Part shown: one piece after another, positions 8,134 through 16,602 of the stretch
Layout of the letters: each line of letters opens with the position of its first letter
How positions within the stretch are numbered: position 1 is the stretch's first letter
DNA from: SELP01 sp035969385
GTDB lineage: Bacteria; Pseudomonadota; Alphaproteobacteria; Rhodobacterales; Rhodobacteraceae
DNA: 64,000 nt
Direction of reading: 5' to 3'
NCBI RefSeq assembly: GCF_035969385.1
Contig: NZ_JAYKKJ010000008.1
Location: 127,796 to 191,795, forward strand
Position numbers and translations under genes: made by a program
Notes under the pieces: generated by a model
Databases searched by the model: none
What the model was told of the DNA's origin: nothing
Seen by the model: only the letters and a program-made list of their open reading frames with translations

Positions 8134-8948
8134 GGCGAAACGCCCTCCCGCAATCGCGCCTGAAGCGCCAGAAGGTCGGCCCATGTCTCGCGCTTGGCGG
8201 CGGGGGTCCGCAAAAGGTAGGCGGGGTGGAACATCGGCAGGACGGGTTTGCCAAAGGCCTCGGCCCAGTTGCCGCGCATCCGGGTGATCCCGCTGCGGCC
8301 CAGAACCGCCTGACAGGGGGTGTTTCCCATCAGCACGATCACGTCGGGCGCCACGATTTTGACATGCCGTTTCAGAAAGGGCAGCATCATGGCGATTTCG
8401 GCCGCGTCCGGAGTCCGGTTCGACGGCGGCCGCCACGGCATGACGTTGGTGATATAAAGGCCCTGCTGACTTGACGGGTGATCGCGGCTCATGTCGATGG
8501 CGGCGAACATCCGGTCCAGAAGCTGGCCTGCCCGGCCCACAAAGGGCCGCCCTTCAAGGTCCTCGTCGCGTCCCGGCGCTTCACCGATGATCATCACGCG
8601 AGCCGCGGGGTTGCCGTCGGCGAAGACGAAATTGCGCGCGCCCTTCTTCAATTCGCACAGGTCGAAGGCGGCCATGGCCTCGGCCAGCTCTTCAACCGTT
8701 TTGGCCGAGGCGGCCAGCCGCGCTGCCTCGGCGGGCGCGTCGATGGCGGGGGCCGGCTCGGGCGGAGGCGGCGGGGCGGGGCGGGCCCGTTCCCCCGTGG
8801 CGGCAGGTATCGCGGGGGCGGGTCGGGCTGGCTCCGGGTCCAGCGCATAGCGGTCGATCGGCGCGTCCAGCATCGCCTCGTCCGCGCCAAGTTCGACCTG
8901 CCATTCCAGCCAGGCCCGCGCCGTCCAATATTCCACCGCCGATTCCAT
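8130..8948 (-). CDS. Uracil-DNA glycosylase, family 4-like
   Basis: 272 residues. Repairs deaminated cytosine by excising uracil. Residues 1-80 are a proline- and alanine-rich linker region; the catalytic domain follows with motif 1 GEAPGRDED, the NRTPD segment after NVMPWRPPS, and motif 2 MFHPAYLLR. Oddity: the four cysteines that hold the Fe-S cluster in Thermus-type family 4 enzymes are not present; only one Cys occurs in DLCELK and one in NTPCQ. So this is a cluster-less variant. First gene of udg-lysE-moaB, divergent from pyrB. Confidence 0.87.
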   Translation of the reverse strand: MESAVEYWTARAWLEWQVELGADEAMLDAPIDRYALDPEPARPAPAIPAATGERARPAPPPPPEPAPAIDAPAEAARLAASAKTVEELAEAMAAFDLCELKKGARNFVFADGNPAARVMIIGEAPGRDEDLEGRPFVGRAGQLLDRMFAAIDMSRDHPSSQQGLYITNVMPWRPPSNRTPDAAEIAMMLPFLKRHVKIVAPDVIVLMGNTPCQAVLGRSGITRMRGNWAEAFGKPVLPMFHPAYLLRTPAAKRETWADLLALQARLREGVSP

Positions 8949-9455
8949 GCCCGCACCCTAGCGCCAACCTCCCCAAAGGGGGAGAGGCAATCCCCGGACA
9001 CGTGGACACAGTATTCGACGCCGAACACAAAGGCCCGACGTTTGGCAGGAGGCCCACCGCCAGACCGCGGGATGGCGATCAACGCCGGTGCTTTGCGCTT
9101 TATCTCTGCCACATCCGCGCTCCGCATAAGCGATGCACACAGTCCCGCCAAATCGCCAGCCCCGTGGGCGGTCTGGCGATGGGCCGGCACCTGCGGTGCT
9201 ATTCGGCCCGGGCCAATGAATGGCCGCTCCTTCCGCAAGGCTGCCCCTCGGACCCCAATGGTCATCAAGGCGGCACCAGAGGGAAAGTGAGTGTCCATTG
9301 TCAGTGACTGCACATTAGGTTGCCAGCCGTTTTCGGGTGCCCCGACGACCTGCCACACAGGATCGCGCAATTGTAAGGTGGGTCTTGACCCACCCTCCCT
9401 TGCCGGGCGGGGCTGGCTGCGCCTATAACCCCCGAAACCGCCGCAGGAGACCCAC
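8949..9455. other. 507-bp intergenic region between udg and pyrB
   Basis: No frame here looks coding. It contains an 11-bp inverted repeat, CGCCAGACCGC at 9058-9068 and GCGGTCTGGCG at 9168-9178, separated by 99 bp, and the pyrB leader hairpin near 9377. The segment 9205-9300 has the feel of the degenerate dispersed intergenic repeats seen in some roseobacters, but that is an impression only. Possible contents are a structured RNA, a dead element or a long promoter region. Confidence 0.5.
9377..9394 (+). promoter_or_regulatory. Hairpin in the pyrB leader
   Basis: Perfect 7-bp stem GGTGGGT / ACCCACC with loop CTTG, about 60 bp before the pyrB start. It is followed by CCTCCCTTGCC, not by a T-run, so it is not an obvious terminator. 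It could be a dispersed intergenic hairpin or part of a pyrimidine-responsive leader. Confidence 0.45.
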
Positions 9456-10415
9456 ATGGCATTCCGCGCCCAGCATCTTCTGGGGATCGAACACCTCGCC
9501 CCGGATGAAATTACCACGCTGCTTGATCTGGCCGACAGATACGCCAATGAAAACCGCGATCGGGTGTCGCACAAGGACGTGCTGGCGGGGCTGACCCAGA
9601 TCAACATGTTCTTCGAAAACTCCACCCGGACGCAGGCCAGTTTCGAACTGGCGGGCAAGCGGCTTGGCGCGGATGTGATGAACATGTCGATGGGCACGTC
9701 CAGTGTTAAGAAGGGCGAAACCCTGATCGACACGGCGTTGACCCTGAACGCCATGCACCCCGACCTTCTGGTCGTGCGTCACCCCAATTCAGGCGCCGTG
9801 GACCTGTTGGCGCAAAAGGTGAACTGCGCGGTGCTGAATGCGGGCGACGGGCGGCACGAACATCCGACGCAGGCGCTGCTGGATGCGCTTACCATTCGCC
9901 GGGCGAAGGGCCGATTGCATCGCCTGTCTGTCGCGATCTGCGGCGATATCCTGCACAGCCGCGTCGCTCGGTCCAATATCATGCTTCTGGGCAAAATGGA
10001 AAACCGGGTCCGGCTGGTCGCGCCGCCCACGCTGATGCCCGCTGGTGTTGCCGACCTTGGAGTCGAGGTCTTCGACGATATGGAAGAAGGCCTGAAGGAT
10101 GTGGACGTGGTGATGATGCTGCGCCTTCAGAAAGAGCGGATGGACGGAGGTTTCGTCCCGTCCGAGCGGGAATATTTCCACCGCTACGGCCTGGATGCGG
10201 CGAAGCTGTCCCATGCCAAGGATGATGCCATTGTCATGCACCCCGGCCCGATGAACCGCGGGGTCGAGATCGACGGGACCATCGCCGACGACATCAACCG
10301 GTCCGTGATTCAGGAACAGGTCGAAATGGGCGTGGCCGTGCGCATGGCCGCGATGGACCTTCTGGCCCGCAACCTGCGCGCCGCCAAGGCCGAGAACCGG
10401 AAGGTGATGGTGTGA
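9456..10415 (+). CDS. pyrB: Aspartate carbamoyltransferase catalytic subunit
   Basis: 319 residues. Catalyses carbamoyl phosphate plus aspartate to carbamoyl-aspartate, the first committed step of pyrimidine synthesis. Signature FFENSTRTQASFE binds carbamoyl phosphate; HPTQALLD and MHPGPMNRG are also present. AGGAG lies 7-8 bases before the ATG. It is translationally coupled (GTGA) to the small membrane protein at 10412 and followed by the pseudo-dihydroorotase, as in bacteria whose ATCase needs an inactive PyrC-like partner for assembly. Confidence 0.96.
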   Translation: MAFRAQHLLGIEHLAPDEITTLLDLADRYANENRDRVSHKDVLAGLTQINMFFENSTRTQASFELAGKRLGADVMNMSMGTSSVKKGETLIDTALTLNAMHPDLLVVRHPNSGAVDLLAQKVNCAVLNAGDGRHEHPTQALLDALTIRRAKGRLHRLSVAICGDILHSRVARSNIMLLGKMENRVRLVAPPTLMPAGVADLGVEVFDDMEEGLKDVDVVMMLRLQKERMDGGFVPSEREYFHRYGLDAAKLSHAKDDAIVMHPGPMNRGVEIDGTIADDINRSVIQEQVEMGVAVRMAAMDLLARNLRAAKAENRKVMV

Positions 10416-10918
10416 CGGAGCCCATCCCCGTCACCCCCGGCAAACCCGGAGAGGTCTGGGTCTTTGCCCTAACCGGCCCGGCGGATGATCTTGGGCCAAT
10501 GGCCACGGCACTTGGGCTGGCAGAACTCGACGAGGCCCGGGTCGAAATTGTCGCGCTTGCCGATCTGGGAGAGTTAGGGCTGACCGGCTACCTGAGGGAT
10601 GGATACGGGATCACATCCGAGGCGCTTGGAAAACTGGAGGTTGAGGATGCAAAGGTCGCCCTGATCCTGTCCTCCGCCGCGCTTCCTGAAGATGTGGCAG
10701 AACTGCACCCCACCGCCGCGCTGCGGTATCTGGGCCAGTTTTCAGAAGACCGCGCGCCGGTCACTTTCGAACCCCTGCCCGACGGCGGCGCGGACGGCAT
10801 TCTACAGCCCGAGCCTGCCCGCAAACCCATGTCGGACGCCCGCATCGGTGGAATGGTTGCGACGGCGGTTCTGGTCTTGCTGGCGTTGCTGGTCGTGGTG
10901 ATGATCTGGATCGCGTGA
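10412..10918 (+). CDS. Uncharacterised C-terminally membrane-anchored protein
   Basis: 168 residues, not recognised. The GTG start overlaps the pyrB stop (GTGA). Residues 1-125 are acidic and soluble; residues 145-167 form one strongly hydrophobic helix ending at the C-terminus, so the protein is probably tail-anchored with the bulk in the cytoplasm. It sits between pyrB and the pseudo-dihydroorotase. Inference: it could tether or modulate the pyrimidine enzymes, but the context is the only support. Confidence 0.75.
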   Translation: MTEPIPVTPGKPGEVWVFALTGPADDLGPMATALGLAELDEARVEIVALADLGELGLTGYLRDGYGITSEALGKLEVEDAKVALILSSAALPEDVAELHPTAALRYLGQFSEDRAPVTFEPLPDGGADGILQPEPARKPMSDARIGGMVATAVLVLLALLVVVMIWIA

Positions 10919-10976
10919 TGGACCCGGTGATGATGACTATCCGGCCCCGATATCGGGCCAAGAAGGACAACAAAGA

Positions 10977-12254
10977 ATGACCGAAACGCTTTTCACCAAT
11001 GCCCGGCTGATTGACCCGGTGGCCCTGACCGACAGCGCCGGCTGGCTTTTGGTGCGGGATGGCCGGATCGCCGACAGCGGCACCAGGGCGGCGCCCATGA
11101 CCAAAGGCGATGTAGTGGACTGCGCCGGGGCCTGCCTTGCGCCGGGCATCGTCGATATCGGCGTCCAGATTGGCGAACCGGGGGAACGGCACAAGGAAAG
11201 CTTCCGTTCGGCCGGGCGCGCGGCGGCGGCGGGCGGCGTAACCACGATGGTGACCCGGCCCGACACCGCCACCCCGATCGACACGCCGGAAACACTGGAA
11301 TTCGTCGCCCGCCGGGCCCAATCGGAGACCCCGGTCCACGTCCTGCCGATGGCCGCGCTGACCAAGGGCCGCGACGGGCGCGAGATGTCCGAGATCGGGT
11401 TCCTGATGGATGCGGGCGCGGTCGCCTTCACCGATGGGATGCAGGTGGTGGAAAACACCAAGGTCTATGGCCGCGCCCTGTCCTATGCCCGCAGCCTTGG
11501 CGCACTGGTCATCGGCCATGTGCAGGAACCGGGCCTGTCCAGAGGGGCGGTCGCGACCAAGGGCAAGTTCGCCTCGCTTCGCGGGTTGCCGGACGTGTCG
11601 CCGATGGCGGAACGCATGGGGCTGGACCGGGATATTTCCATGCTGGAGATGACCGGCGCAAAGTATCACGCCGACCAGATCACGACCGCCCGCGCCCTGC
11701 CCGCCCTTGAACGGGCGAAACGCAACGGGCTGGACATCACGGCCGGGGTCAGCATTCACCACCTGACCCTGAACGAATTCGACGTGGCCGATTACCGGAC
11801 CTTCTTCAAATTCACGCCACCGCTGCGGTCCGAGGATGACCGGATCGCCGTGATCGAGGCGGTGAAAAGTGGGCTGATCGACATCATCTGTTCCATGCAT
11901 ACGCCGCAGGACGAGGAATCCAAGCGGCTGCCCTTCGAAGAGGCCGCCAGCGGCGCGGTGGGGCTTGAAACCCTTCTGCCTGCCGGTTTGCGCCTGGTTC
12001 ACGGGGATCACCTGACCTTGCCGGAACTGTTCCGCGCCCTGTCGCTGAACCCGGCGCGCCGGTTGAGACTTGACTGCGGGCGGTTACAGGCGGGCGCGCC
12101 CGCCGATCTGGTGCTGTTCGACCCGGACGCGCCCTTCCTTCTGGATCGCGGCACGCTTTTGTCCCGGTCCAAGAATACCCCCTTTGACGGCGCGCGGATG
12201 CAGGGCAAGGTGGTGGGAACCTGGGTCGAAGGGGCCCGGGTGCACGGAGAATAA
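10977..12254 (+). CDS. Dihydroorotase-like protein, probably inactive (PyrX type)
   Basis: 425 residues with the amidohydrolase fold of type I dihydroorotase (ERHKESF, AAAGGVTTMVTRPD, VSIHHLTLNE, PLRSEDDR). Key catalytic positions are changed: the HxH zinc pair that follows PGIVD is GVQ (residues 62-64), and the catalytic Asp of the TDHAPH motif is Met307 in CSMHTP. So it should not hydrolyse dihydroorotate. Known precedent: PyrC' of Pseudomonas is an inactive partner required to assemble ATCase with PyrB. Automatic annotation will call it pyrC; a true dihydroorotase should exist elsewhere. Confidence 0.9.
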   Translation: MTETLFTNARLIDPVALTDSAGWLLVRDGRIADSGTRAAPMTKGDVVDCAGACLAPGIVDIGVQIGEPGERHKESFRSAGRAAAAGGVTTMVTRPDTATPIDTPETLEFVARRAQSETPVHVLPMAALTKGRDGREMSEIGFLMDAGAVAFTDGMQVVENTKVYGRALSYARSLGALVIGHVQEPGLSRGAVATKGKFASLRGLPDVSPMAERMGLDRDISMLEMTGAKYHADQITTARALPALERAKRNGLDITAGVSIHHLTLNEFDVADYRTFFKFTPPLRSEDDRIAVIEAVKSGLIDIICSMHTPQDEESKRLPFEEAASGAVGLETLLPAGLRLVHGDHLTLPELFRALSLNPARRLRLDCGRLQAGAPADLVLFDPDAPFLLDRGTLLSRSKNTPFDGARMQGKVVGTWVEGARVHGE

Positions 12255-12256
12255 CC

Positions 12257-12865
12257 ATGCCTGACCTGACCAGCAGCGCCAGCATCCTAATCCTGTGGGC
12301 CGTGATCGGCTATGGGCTGGGGTCCATCCCGTTTGGAATGGTTCTGTCGAAGGTCATGAACCTTGGTGATCTGCGCAAGATCGGGTCCGGCAATATCGGG
12401 GCCACCAACGTTCTGCGCACCGGCAACAAGAAGGCGGCGGCGCTGACCCTGCTTCTGGACGGGGGCAAGGGGGCCGTGGCGGTTCTTCTGGCCCGCGCTT
12501 TTGCGGCGGAAGACGCCGTTCAACTGGCGGGCTTCGCCGCCTTCCTTGGCCATTGTTTTCCGGTCTGGCTGGGGTTCCGCGGCGGCAAGGGCGTGGCAAC
12601 CTTTATCGGCACCATGCTGGCCGTATCCTGGCCCGTCGGGCTGGCCGCCTGCGCCACATGGCTGTTCATCGCCGCGCTGTTCCGCTACTCGTCGCTCGCG
12701 GCCCTTGCGGCGGCCGGTTTTGCCCCGATCTGGTCGATCGTTCTGGATGGCGGATCGGTCCTGATCCTCGGGGTCGCGCTGGCGGTGCTGATCTATATCC
12801 GGCATTGGGGCAATATCCGGCGGTTGCGGAACGGAACCGAAAGCCGGATCGGCCAGAAAGGGTAG
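12257..12865 (+). CDS. plsY: Glycerol-3-phosphate acyltransferase PlsY
   Basis: 202-residue inner-membrane enzyme that transfers acyl groups from acyl-phosphate to glycerol-3-phosphate, starting phospholipid synthesis. The three conserved loops are visible: GLGSIPFG, GSGNIGATNVLRTG, and the FRGGKGVATFIGT phosphate-binding loop. About five membrane segments. It begins 2 bp after the pseudo-dihydroorotase stop, so it is co-transcribed with the pyrB group. Confidence 0.95.
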   Translation: MPDLTSSASILILWAVIGYGLGSIPFGMVLSKVMNLGDLRKIGSGNIGATNVLRTGNKKAAALTLLLDGGKGAVAVLLARAFAAEDAVQLAGFAAFLGHCFPVWLGFRGGKGVATFIGTMLAVSWPVGLAACATWLFIAALFRYSSLAALAAAGFAPIWSIVLDGGSVLILGVALAVLIYIRHWGNIRRLRNGTESRIGQKG

Positions 12866-12952
12866 CACCGAACTTCCCCATCGCCGCCCTATTCCCGCCA
12901 AAGTTGCAGGTAATCCTTCCCGGAACACGCATAATAATCCGGGTATCGAGCA

Positions 12953-13828
12953 ATGGGTTTCCCGACTGCATTTGAGAATTTCGTTTTCCGTGGCTTCAAT
13001 TTCTGGGATCGCGCCAAGCGGTCCGAGTATTGGTGGATATTACCGCTTCTGTGGGCAGGCATCATTGCGATGCTCTACCTTGATCTCGGCGACATCTGGG
13101 AGAACCTCCAAAACAATGAAAAACCGTCGCTGAACCCGCTGCATTATGGGTCCGGCCTGTTGTTTTTCGTCACGCTGATTCCGCGCTATGCGCTGACGGT
13201 CCGCCGGTTGAACGATGCCGGGCGGTCCCCGAAATGGGCATTGTTGCCGCTCAAGGCGACGATCGTCGCGATCTGGGCGGCGCTGGGGATCCTGTCGGCA
13301 GCCCTGACCGCCGGGATTGGCAGCATGTCGGAAATGGACGGCCTTGCCTTTGCCCTTGGCATCATGGCCCTGACCGACGGTGACACCTTCTGGCCCGCGA
13401 TGTTCGCCCTTGCGCAGACCGTGGATGGGTCAACCGTTCTGGACATCCTGCGGGGGATCGACTGGCCCAGCCCGGCAACGGTTGCCGGCAATATATCGAA
13501 CACGTTGGCGGTCGATCCGGGCATGGCCAGCGCCGGGATGCTGATCATCGGCGGCCTGATCTTCGGCCCGCCGATCATGATGATGATCTTCATCCTGTTC
13601 ATGGTCGCCCCGTCCAAGCTGAACGCGTCGGACTATGCCCGTGGGCAGGCTGCATTTCTGGACCAGCAGCCCCGCAAGGCGCGTCCGGAAAAATCGTCGG
13701 CCTATGCGGCCTATGCGATCCTTGACAAGATGCACAATGAACCGACCGCCGAAGCAGCGGTGGCCCGCAAGGCCGAGGTACGAAGCCTGTACAAGAGCCG
13801 CGTGTTGGGCCGACCCGCGGGTCAGTAG
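12953..13828 (+). CDS. DUF805-like membrane protein
   Basis: 291 residues. The N-terminus carries the DUF805 pattern (FNFWDRAKRSEYWW and, after two membrane segments, VRRLNDAGRSP). Unlike the usual short DUF805 proteins (about 120 residues) it has a long insertion with further hydrophobic segments at about 100-130 and 195-225, and a basic C-terminal tail of about 65 residues. Function unknown. Its end overlaps the gshA end by 7 bp in convergent orientation. Confidence 0.75.
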   Translation: MGFPTAFENFVFRGFNFWDRAKRSEYWWILPLLWAGIIAMLYLDLGDIWENLQNNEKPSLNPLHYGSGLLFFVTLIPRYALTVRRLNDAGRSPKWALLPLKATIVAIWAALGILSAALTAGIGSMSEMDGLAFALGIMALTDGDTFWPAMFALAQTVDGSTVLDILRGIDWPSPATVAGNISNTLAVDPGMASAGMLIIGGLIFGPPIMMMIFILFMVAPSKLNASDYARGQAAFLDQQPRKARPEKSSAYAAYAILDKMHNEPTAEAAVARKAEVRSLYKSRVLGRPAGQ

Positions 13829-15192
13829 CTGAAGTCGCCGTAGATCCGGGTCAGGTCGCCGTTCCAGTCGCCGTTGTAGGCGTCCAGCAGTTCGTCGGCT
13901 GGGGTTTTGCCGGTTTCGACGCTATCCTCCAGCGCGTGCAGGAAGTGCCGTTCGTCCTGTACCATCCCGCCAAGGCCGGGGCGCGCCCGTGCCTTCAGAC
14001 CGGCGCGGGCGATATCCAGCACTTCGGTCGCGAGGTCCTGCATCTTGCGCCCGCCGACCGTGGCCTGAAGCCCGTCGACCGAGGCGGCAACCCGCCAAGC
14101 CTCGCGCGTTTCCGCATCCCAGCCCTTGGCCAGGTCCCATGCCGCATCCAGCGACGACTGGTCATACATAAGCCCGACCCACAGCGCAGGCAGGGCGCAC
14201 AGCCGCCGCCAGGGGCCGCCATCGGCCCCGCGCATTTCGATGAATTGCTTGATCCGCGCCTCGGGGAAAACTGTCGTCAGGTGGTCCGCCCAATCCGACA
14301 GGGTCGGCGTTTCGCCGGGCAGCGCGGGCAGTTTGCCATCAAGGAAATCGCGGAACGATTGGCCCAGCGCGTTGATATATTTCCCGTCGCGATAGACGAA
14401 ATACATCGGCACATCGAGAACCCAGTCGACCCAGCGTTCGAATCCCATACCGTCTTCGAACACCCAGGGCAGCATCCCGGTCCGGTCGGCGTCCAGATCG
14501 CGCCAGATCCGCGACCGCCAGCTTTTGTGCCCGTTCACCTTGCCATCGAAGAAGGGCGAATTGGCGAACAGCGCGGTGGCCACGGGCTGAAGCGCCAGCG
14601 CGACCCGCAGTTTCTGCACCATGTCCGCCTCGGACCCGAAATCGAGGTTCACCTGAACCGTGCAGGTCCGATACATCATCTGTTTGCCGTGGGTGCCGAC
14701 CCGGTCCATGTAGTCGGTCATCAGCCGATAGCGCCCCTTGGGCATCATCGGCATATCCTCGTGGCTCCAGATCGGGGCGGCGCCAAGGCCGATAAACCCC
14801 ACGCCGATTTCGTCGGCGATGTCCTTCACCTCGCGCAGGTGGGTATTCACCTCGTCGCAGGTCTGATGGATGGTCTCCAGCGGCGCGCCCGAAAGTTCCA
14901 GCTGTCCGCCCGGTTCGAGCGAAACGTTGGCGCCGTCCTTTTTCAGCCCGATGATATGGTCGCCTTCGAAGATCGGTTCCCAGCCATAGCGGAACCGCAG
15001 GCCTTCCAGCACCGCCTTCACCGACCGTTCCCCGTCATAGGGCAGCGGGCGAAGGGTATCCTTGCAATAGCCAAACTTCTCGTGCTCGGTCCCGATGCGC
15101 CAGTCTTCCTTGGGCTTGCAGCCTTTTTCAAGGAATTCGGCCAGTTGTTCGCGCCGTTCGATCGGGCCGCCGCCGGACTGGGGAATAGACAT
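13822..15192 (-). CDS. gshA: Glutamate-cysteine ligase, plant/alphaproteobacterial type
   Basis: 456 residues; ATP-dependent joining of glutamate and cysteine, first step of glutathione synthesis. Typical of this clade: an IGTEHEKFGY segment near residue 41, SLEPGGQLELSGAP, and YRTCTVQVNLDF. Last gene of the rsmE-GNAT-membrane protein-gshA group, with a 62-bp gap upstream. The ribosome site is weak, so the first ATG is accepted on length and homology. Confidence 0.95.
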   Translation of the reverse strand: MSIPQSGGGPIERREQLAEFLEKGCKPKEDWRIGTEHEKFGYCKDTLRPLPYDGERSVKAVLEGLRFRYGWEPIFEGDHIIGLKKDGANVSLEPGGQLELSGAPLETIHQTCDEVNTHLREVKDIADEIGVGFIGLGAAPIWSHEDMPMMPKGRYRLMTDYMDRVGTHGKQMMYRTCTVQVNLDFGSEADMVQKLRVALALQPVATALFANSPFFDGKVNGHKSWRSRIWRDLDADRTGMLPWVFEDGMGFERWVDWVLDVPMYFVYRDGKYINALGQSFRDFLDGKLPALPGETPTLSDWADHLTTVFPEARIKQFIEMRGADGGPWRRLCALPALWVGLMYDQSSLDAAWDLAKGWDAETREAWRVAASVDGLQATVGGRKMQDLATEVLDIARAGLKARARPGLGGMVQDERHFLHALEDSVETGKTPADELLDAYNGDWNGDLTRIYGDFSY

Positions 15193-15254
15193 CTGGATAC
15201 TCCGTCAAAAGCGCTGTGTCGGGGGTCAAGTCGTGTCGCTGTTCGGCGGGGAAG

Positions 15255-15770
15255 TCAATGCAGCAGGGCGGCGGTTCGGCGCCAGATGACGACACGCGCA
15301 GGGCCTGTGCGGGAAAGCACATCCAGCAGATCCTGTGTCCGCATACCCGGCAGGGCCGAAAACAGGTCAAACAGATCGTCGGCCCCTTCGGCGTTGACAG
15401 GAACGAACAGCGGTTCCTGACCCGCCGCGCGCAGAACCCAGTGCGGCGGCGTGCCGGTGGGGTCGTATTCAAGGCTGGTCAAATCGCCCATTTCCATCAC
15501 CCCGCCAGACAAGGGGCCATAATAGACCAGCCGCCGTTCGTCGATCGTGACGATCCCTGCCCCGCCGCCGCCACGCCGGAACCGTCCCTTTTGCAGCCCC
15601 GCAATCGCCAGCAGAACCGCCGCGAGGGTCAGCGCCCAGCCGATCCATTGCAGCACGCCGAAACTGGTCAGGCCCCACCAAAGCCCAAGCGCCAGCACTG
15701 ACAGTGCGGTCAGCAACTCGCGCCAGCGCCAAAGGGCCGCGCGGGCTTCGGGGCGGAGGAACTCAGCCAT
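15255..15770 (-). CDS. Uncharacterised small membrane protein
   Basis: 171 residues. Two adjacent hydrophobic helices (about residues 20-65) follow a short cytoplasmic N-terminus; the rest is a soluble beta-rich domain with RRLVYYGPLSGG, resembling a PH-like fold. I see no catalytic motif. The ATG lies inside the preceding acetyltransferase gene (8-bp overlap), which fixes the start and shows tight operon packing with rsmE. Confidence 0.8.
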   Translation of the reverse strand: MAEFLRPEARAALWRWRELLTALSVLALGLWWGLTSFGVLQWIGWALTLAAVLLAIAGLQKGRFRRGGGGAGIVTIDERRLVYYGPLSGGVMEMGDLTSLEYDPTGTPPHWVLRAAGQEPLFVPVNAEGADDLFDLFSALPGMRTQDLLDVLSRTGPARVVIWRRTAALLH

Positions 15771-16602
15771 CACATCTCTCCGGCTTGGAAAACAAGGCGA
15801 GCGTCCAATCCCCGATCCGTTCGAACCCAATCGCGACATAGGCCCGCGCGGCGCTGTCCGAGGCGGCGAAAAGCGTGGCGCGTTGGACACCGCGATCGCG
15901 TGCTTCGGCCAGATGCAGGGCCAGCGCGCGGCGAGCGTGGCCACGTCCCCGCAGATCGGGCGGGGTATAGACGCCGCCGATCTGCACGGCAGTGGGTTGC
16001 CAGGCATTGAACCCGGTCGTCGAAAGCGCCCGGCCGTCGTGCATCAAGACCCGGTGCGAGCCGTGTTCGATATATTGGTCCACCGCCTTTTCACCATCGG
16101 CCCGTGCGGCCTCAGGCGCCATGCCCAGCGCCTCTTCACTATATGCCGCGCGCCAGCCGATCATTTCGTCCCGGTCTGCATCTTGAAGCGGGTGAAGCAG
16201 TCCAGCTCCGTCCGGAACGGTCAGTCTGGACAGATCCAGGTCGAAATGGGGCTCGTCCCGGTTCAGGGTCATCAGCACCCCATCAAGGCCCAACCGCCGT
16301 AACAAGGCGCGCGACTGGTCCTTGGGGCCGATGACGCCGGCAATGTCGCGACCGCGCAGGACAGTGGCCGCATCTTCGAACTCCATCCCCGGCAGGGCCG
16401 GCATCACCATGCCACCCTTGCCGATGGTCAGGACACCAGTGACTTCATCCCCTTTGGCCGTGAACCACATCGACGGGGCATAGGGGTGGTCGCCATCCAG
16501 CCCGAACCGGTCAAGGTTCGACAGGTGAAACATCGTCTGGGTGATCCGCTGTTCAAGAAAGGTCCGGATCGCGGGCAGGTCCGCCGGCGTCGCCCGCTGC
16601 AT
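15763..16602 (-). CDS. GNAT family N-acetyltransferase
   Basis: 279 residues. The C-terminal half carries the acetyl-CoA motif VYTPPDLRGRGHARRAL followed by a strand and ASDSAARAYVAIGFERIG; the N-terminal half is a degenerate second GNAT-like domain. The ATG shares its A with the rsmE stop (TGATG), so the in-frame TTG and GTG just upstream are less likely. Substrate unknown; possibly protein or metabolite acetylation. Confidence 0.87.
   Translation of the reverse strand: MQRATPADLPAIRTFLEQRITQTMFHLSNLDRFGLDGDHPYAPSMWFTAKGDEVTGVLTIGKGGMVMPALPGMEFEDAATVLRGRDIAGVIGPKDQSRALLRRLGLDGVLMTLNRDEPHFDLDLSRLTVPDGAGLLHPLQDADRDEMIGWRAAYSEEALGMAPEAARADGEKAVDQYIEHGSHRVLMHDGRALSTTGFNAWQPTAVQIGGVYTPPDLRGRGHARRALALHLAEARDRGVQRATLFAASDSAARAYVAIGFERIGDWTLALFSKPERCDG

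Noticed and set aside
6953..8254. Apparent 433-residue fusion ending in MoaB
   Set aside because: The part before MoaB is the lysE gene read in the wrong frame; the ATGA junction at 7498-7501 marks two separate genes.
13936..15420. 494-codon plus-strand frame opposite gshA
   Set aside because: Mirror of the gshA codon pattern; no ribosome site and no recognisable protein.
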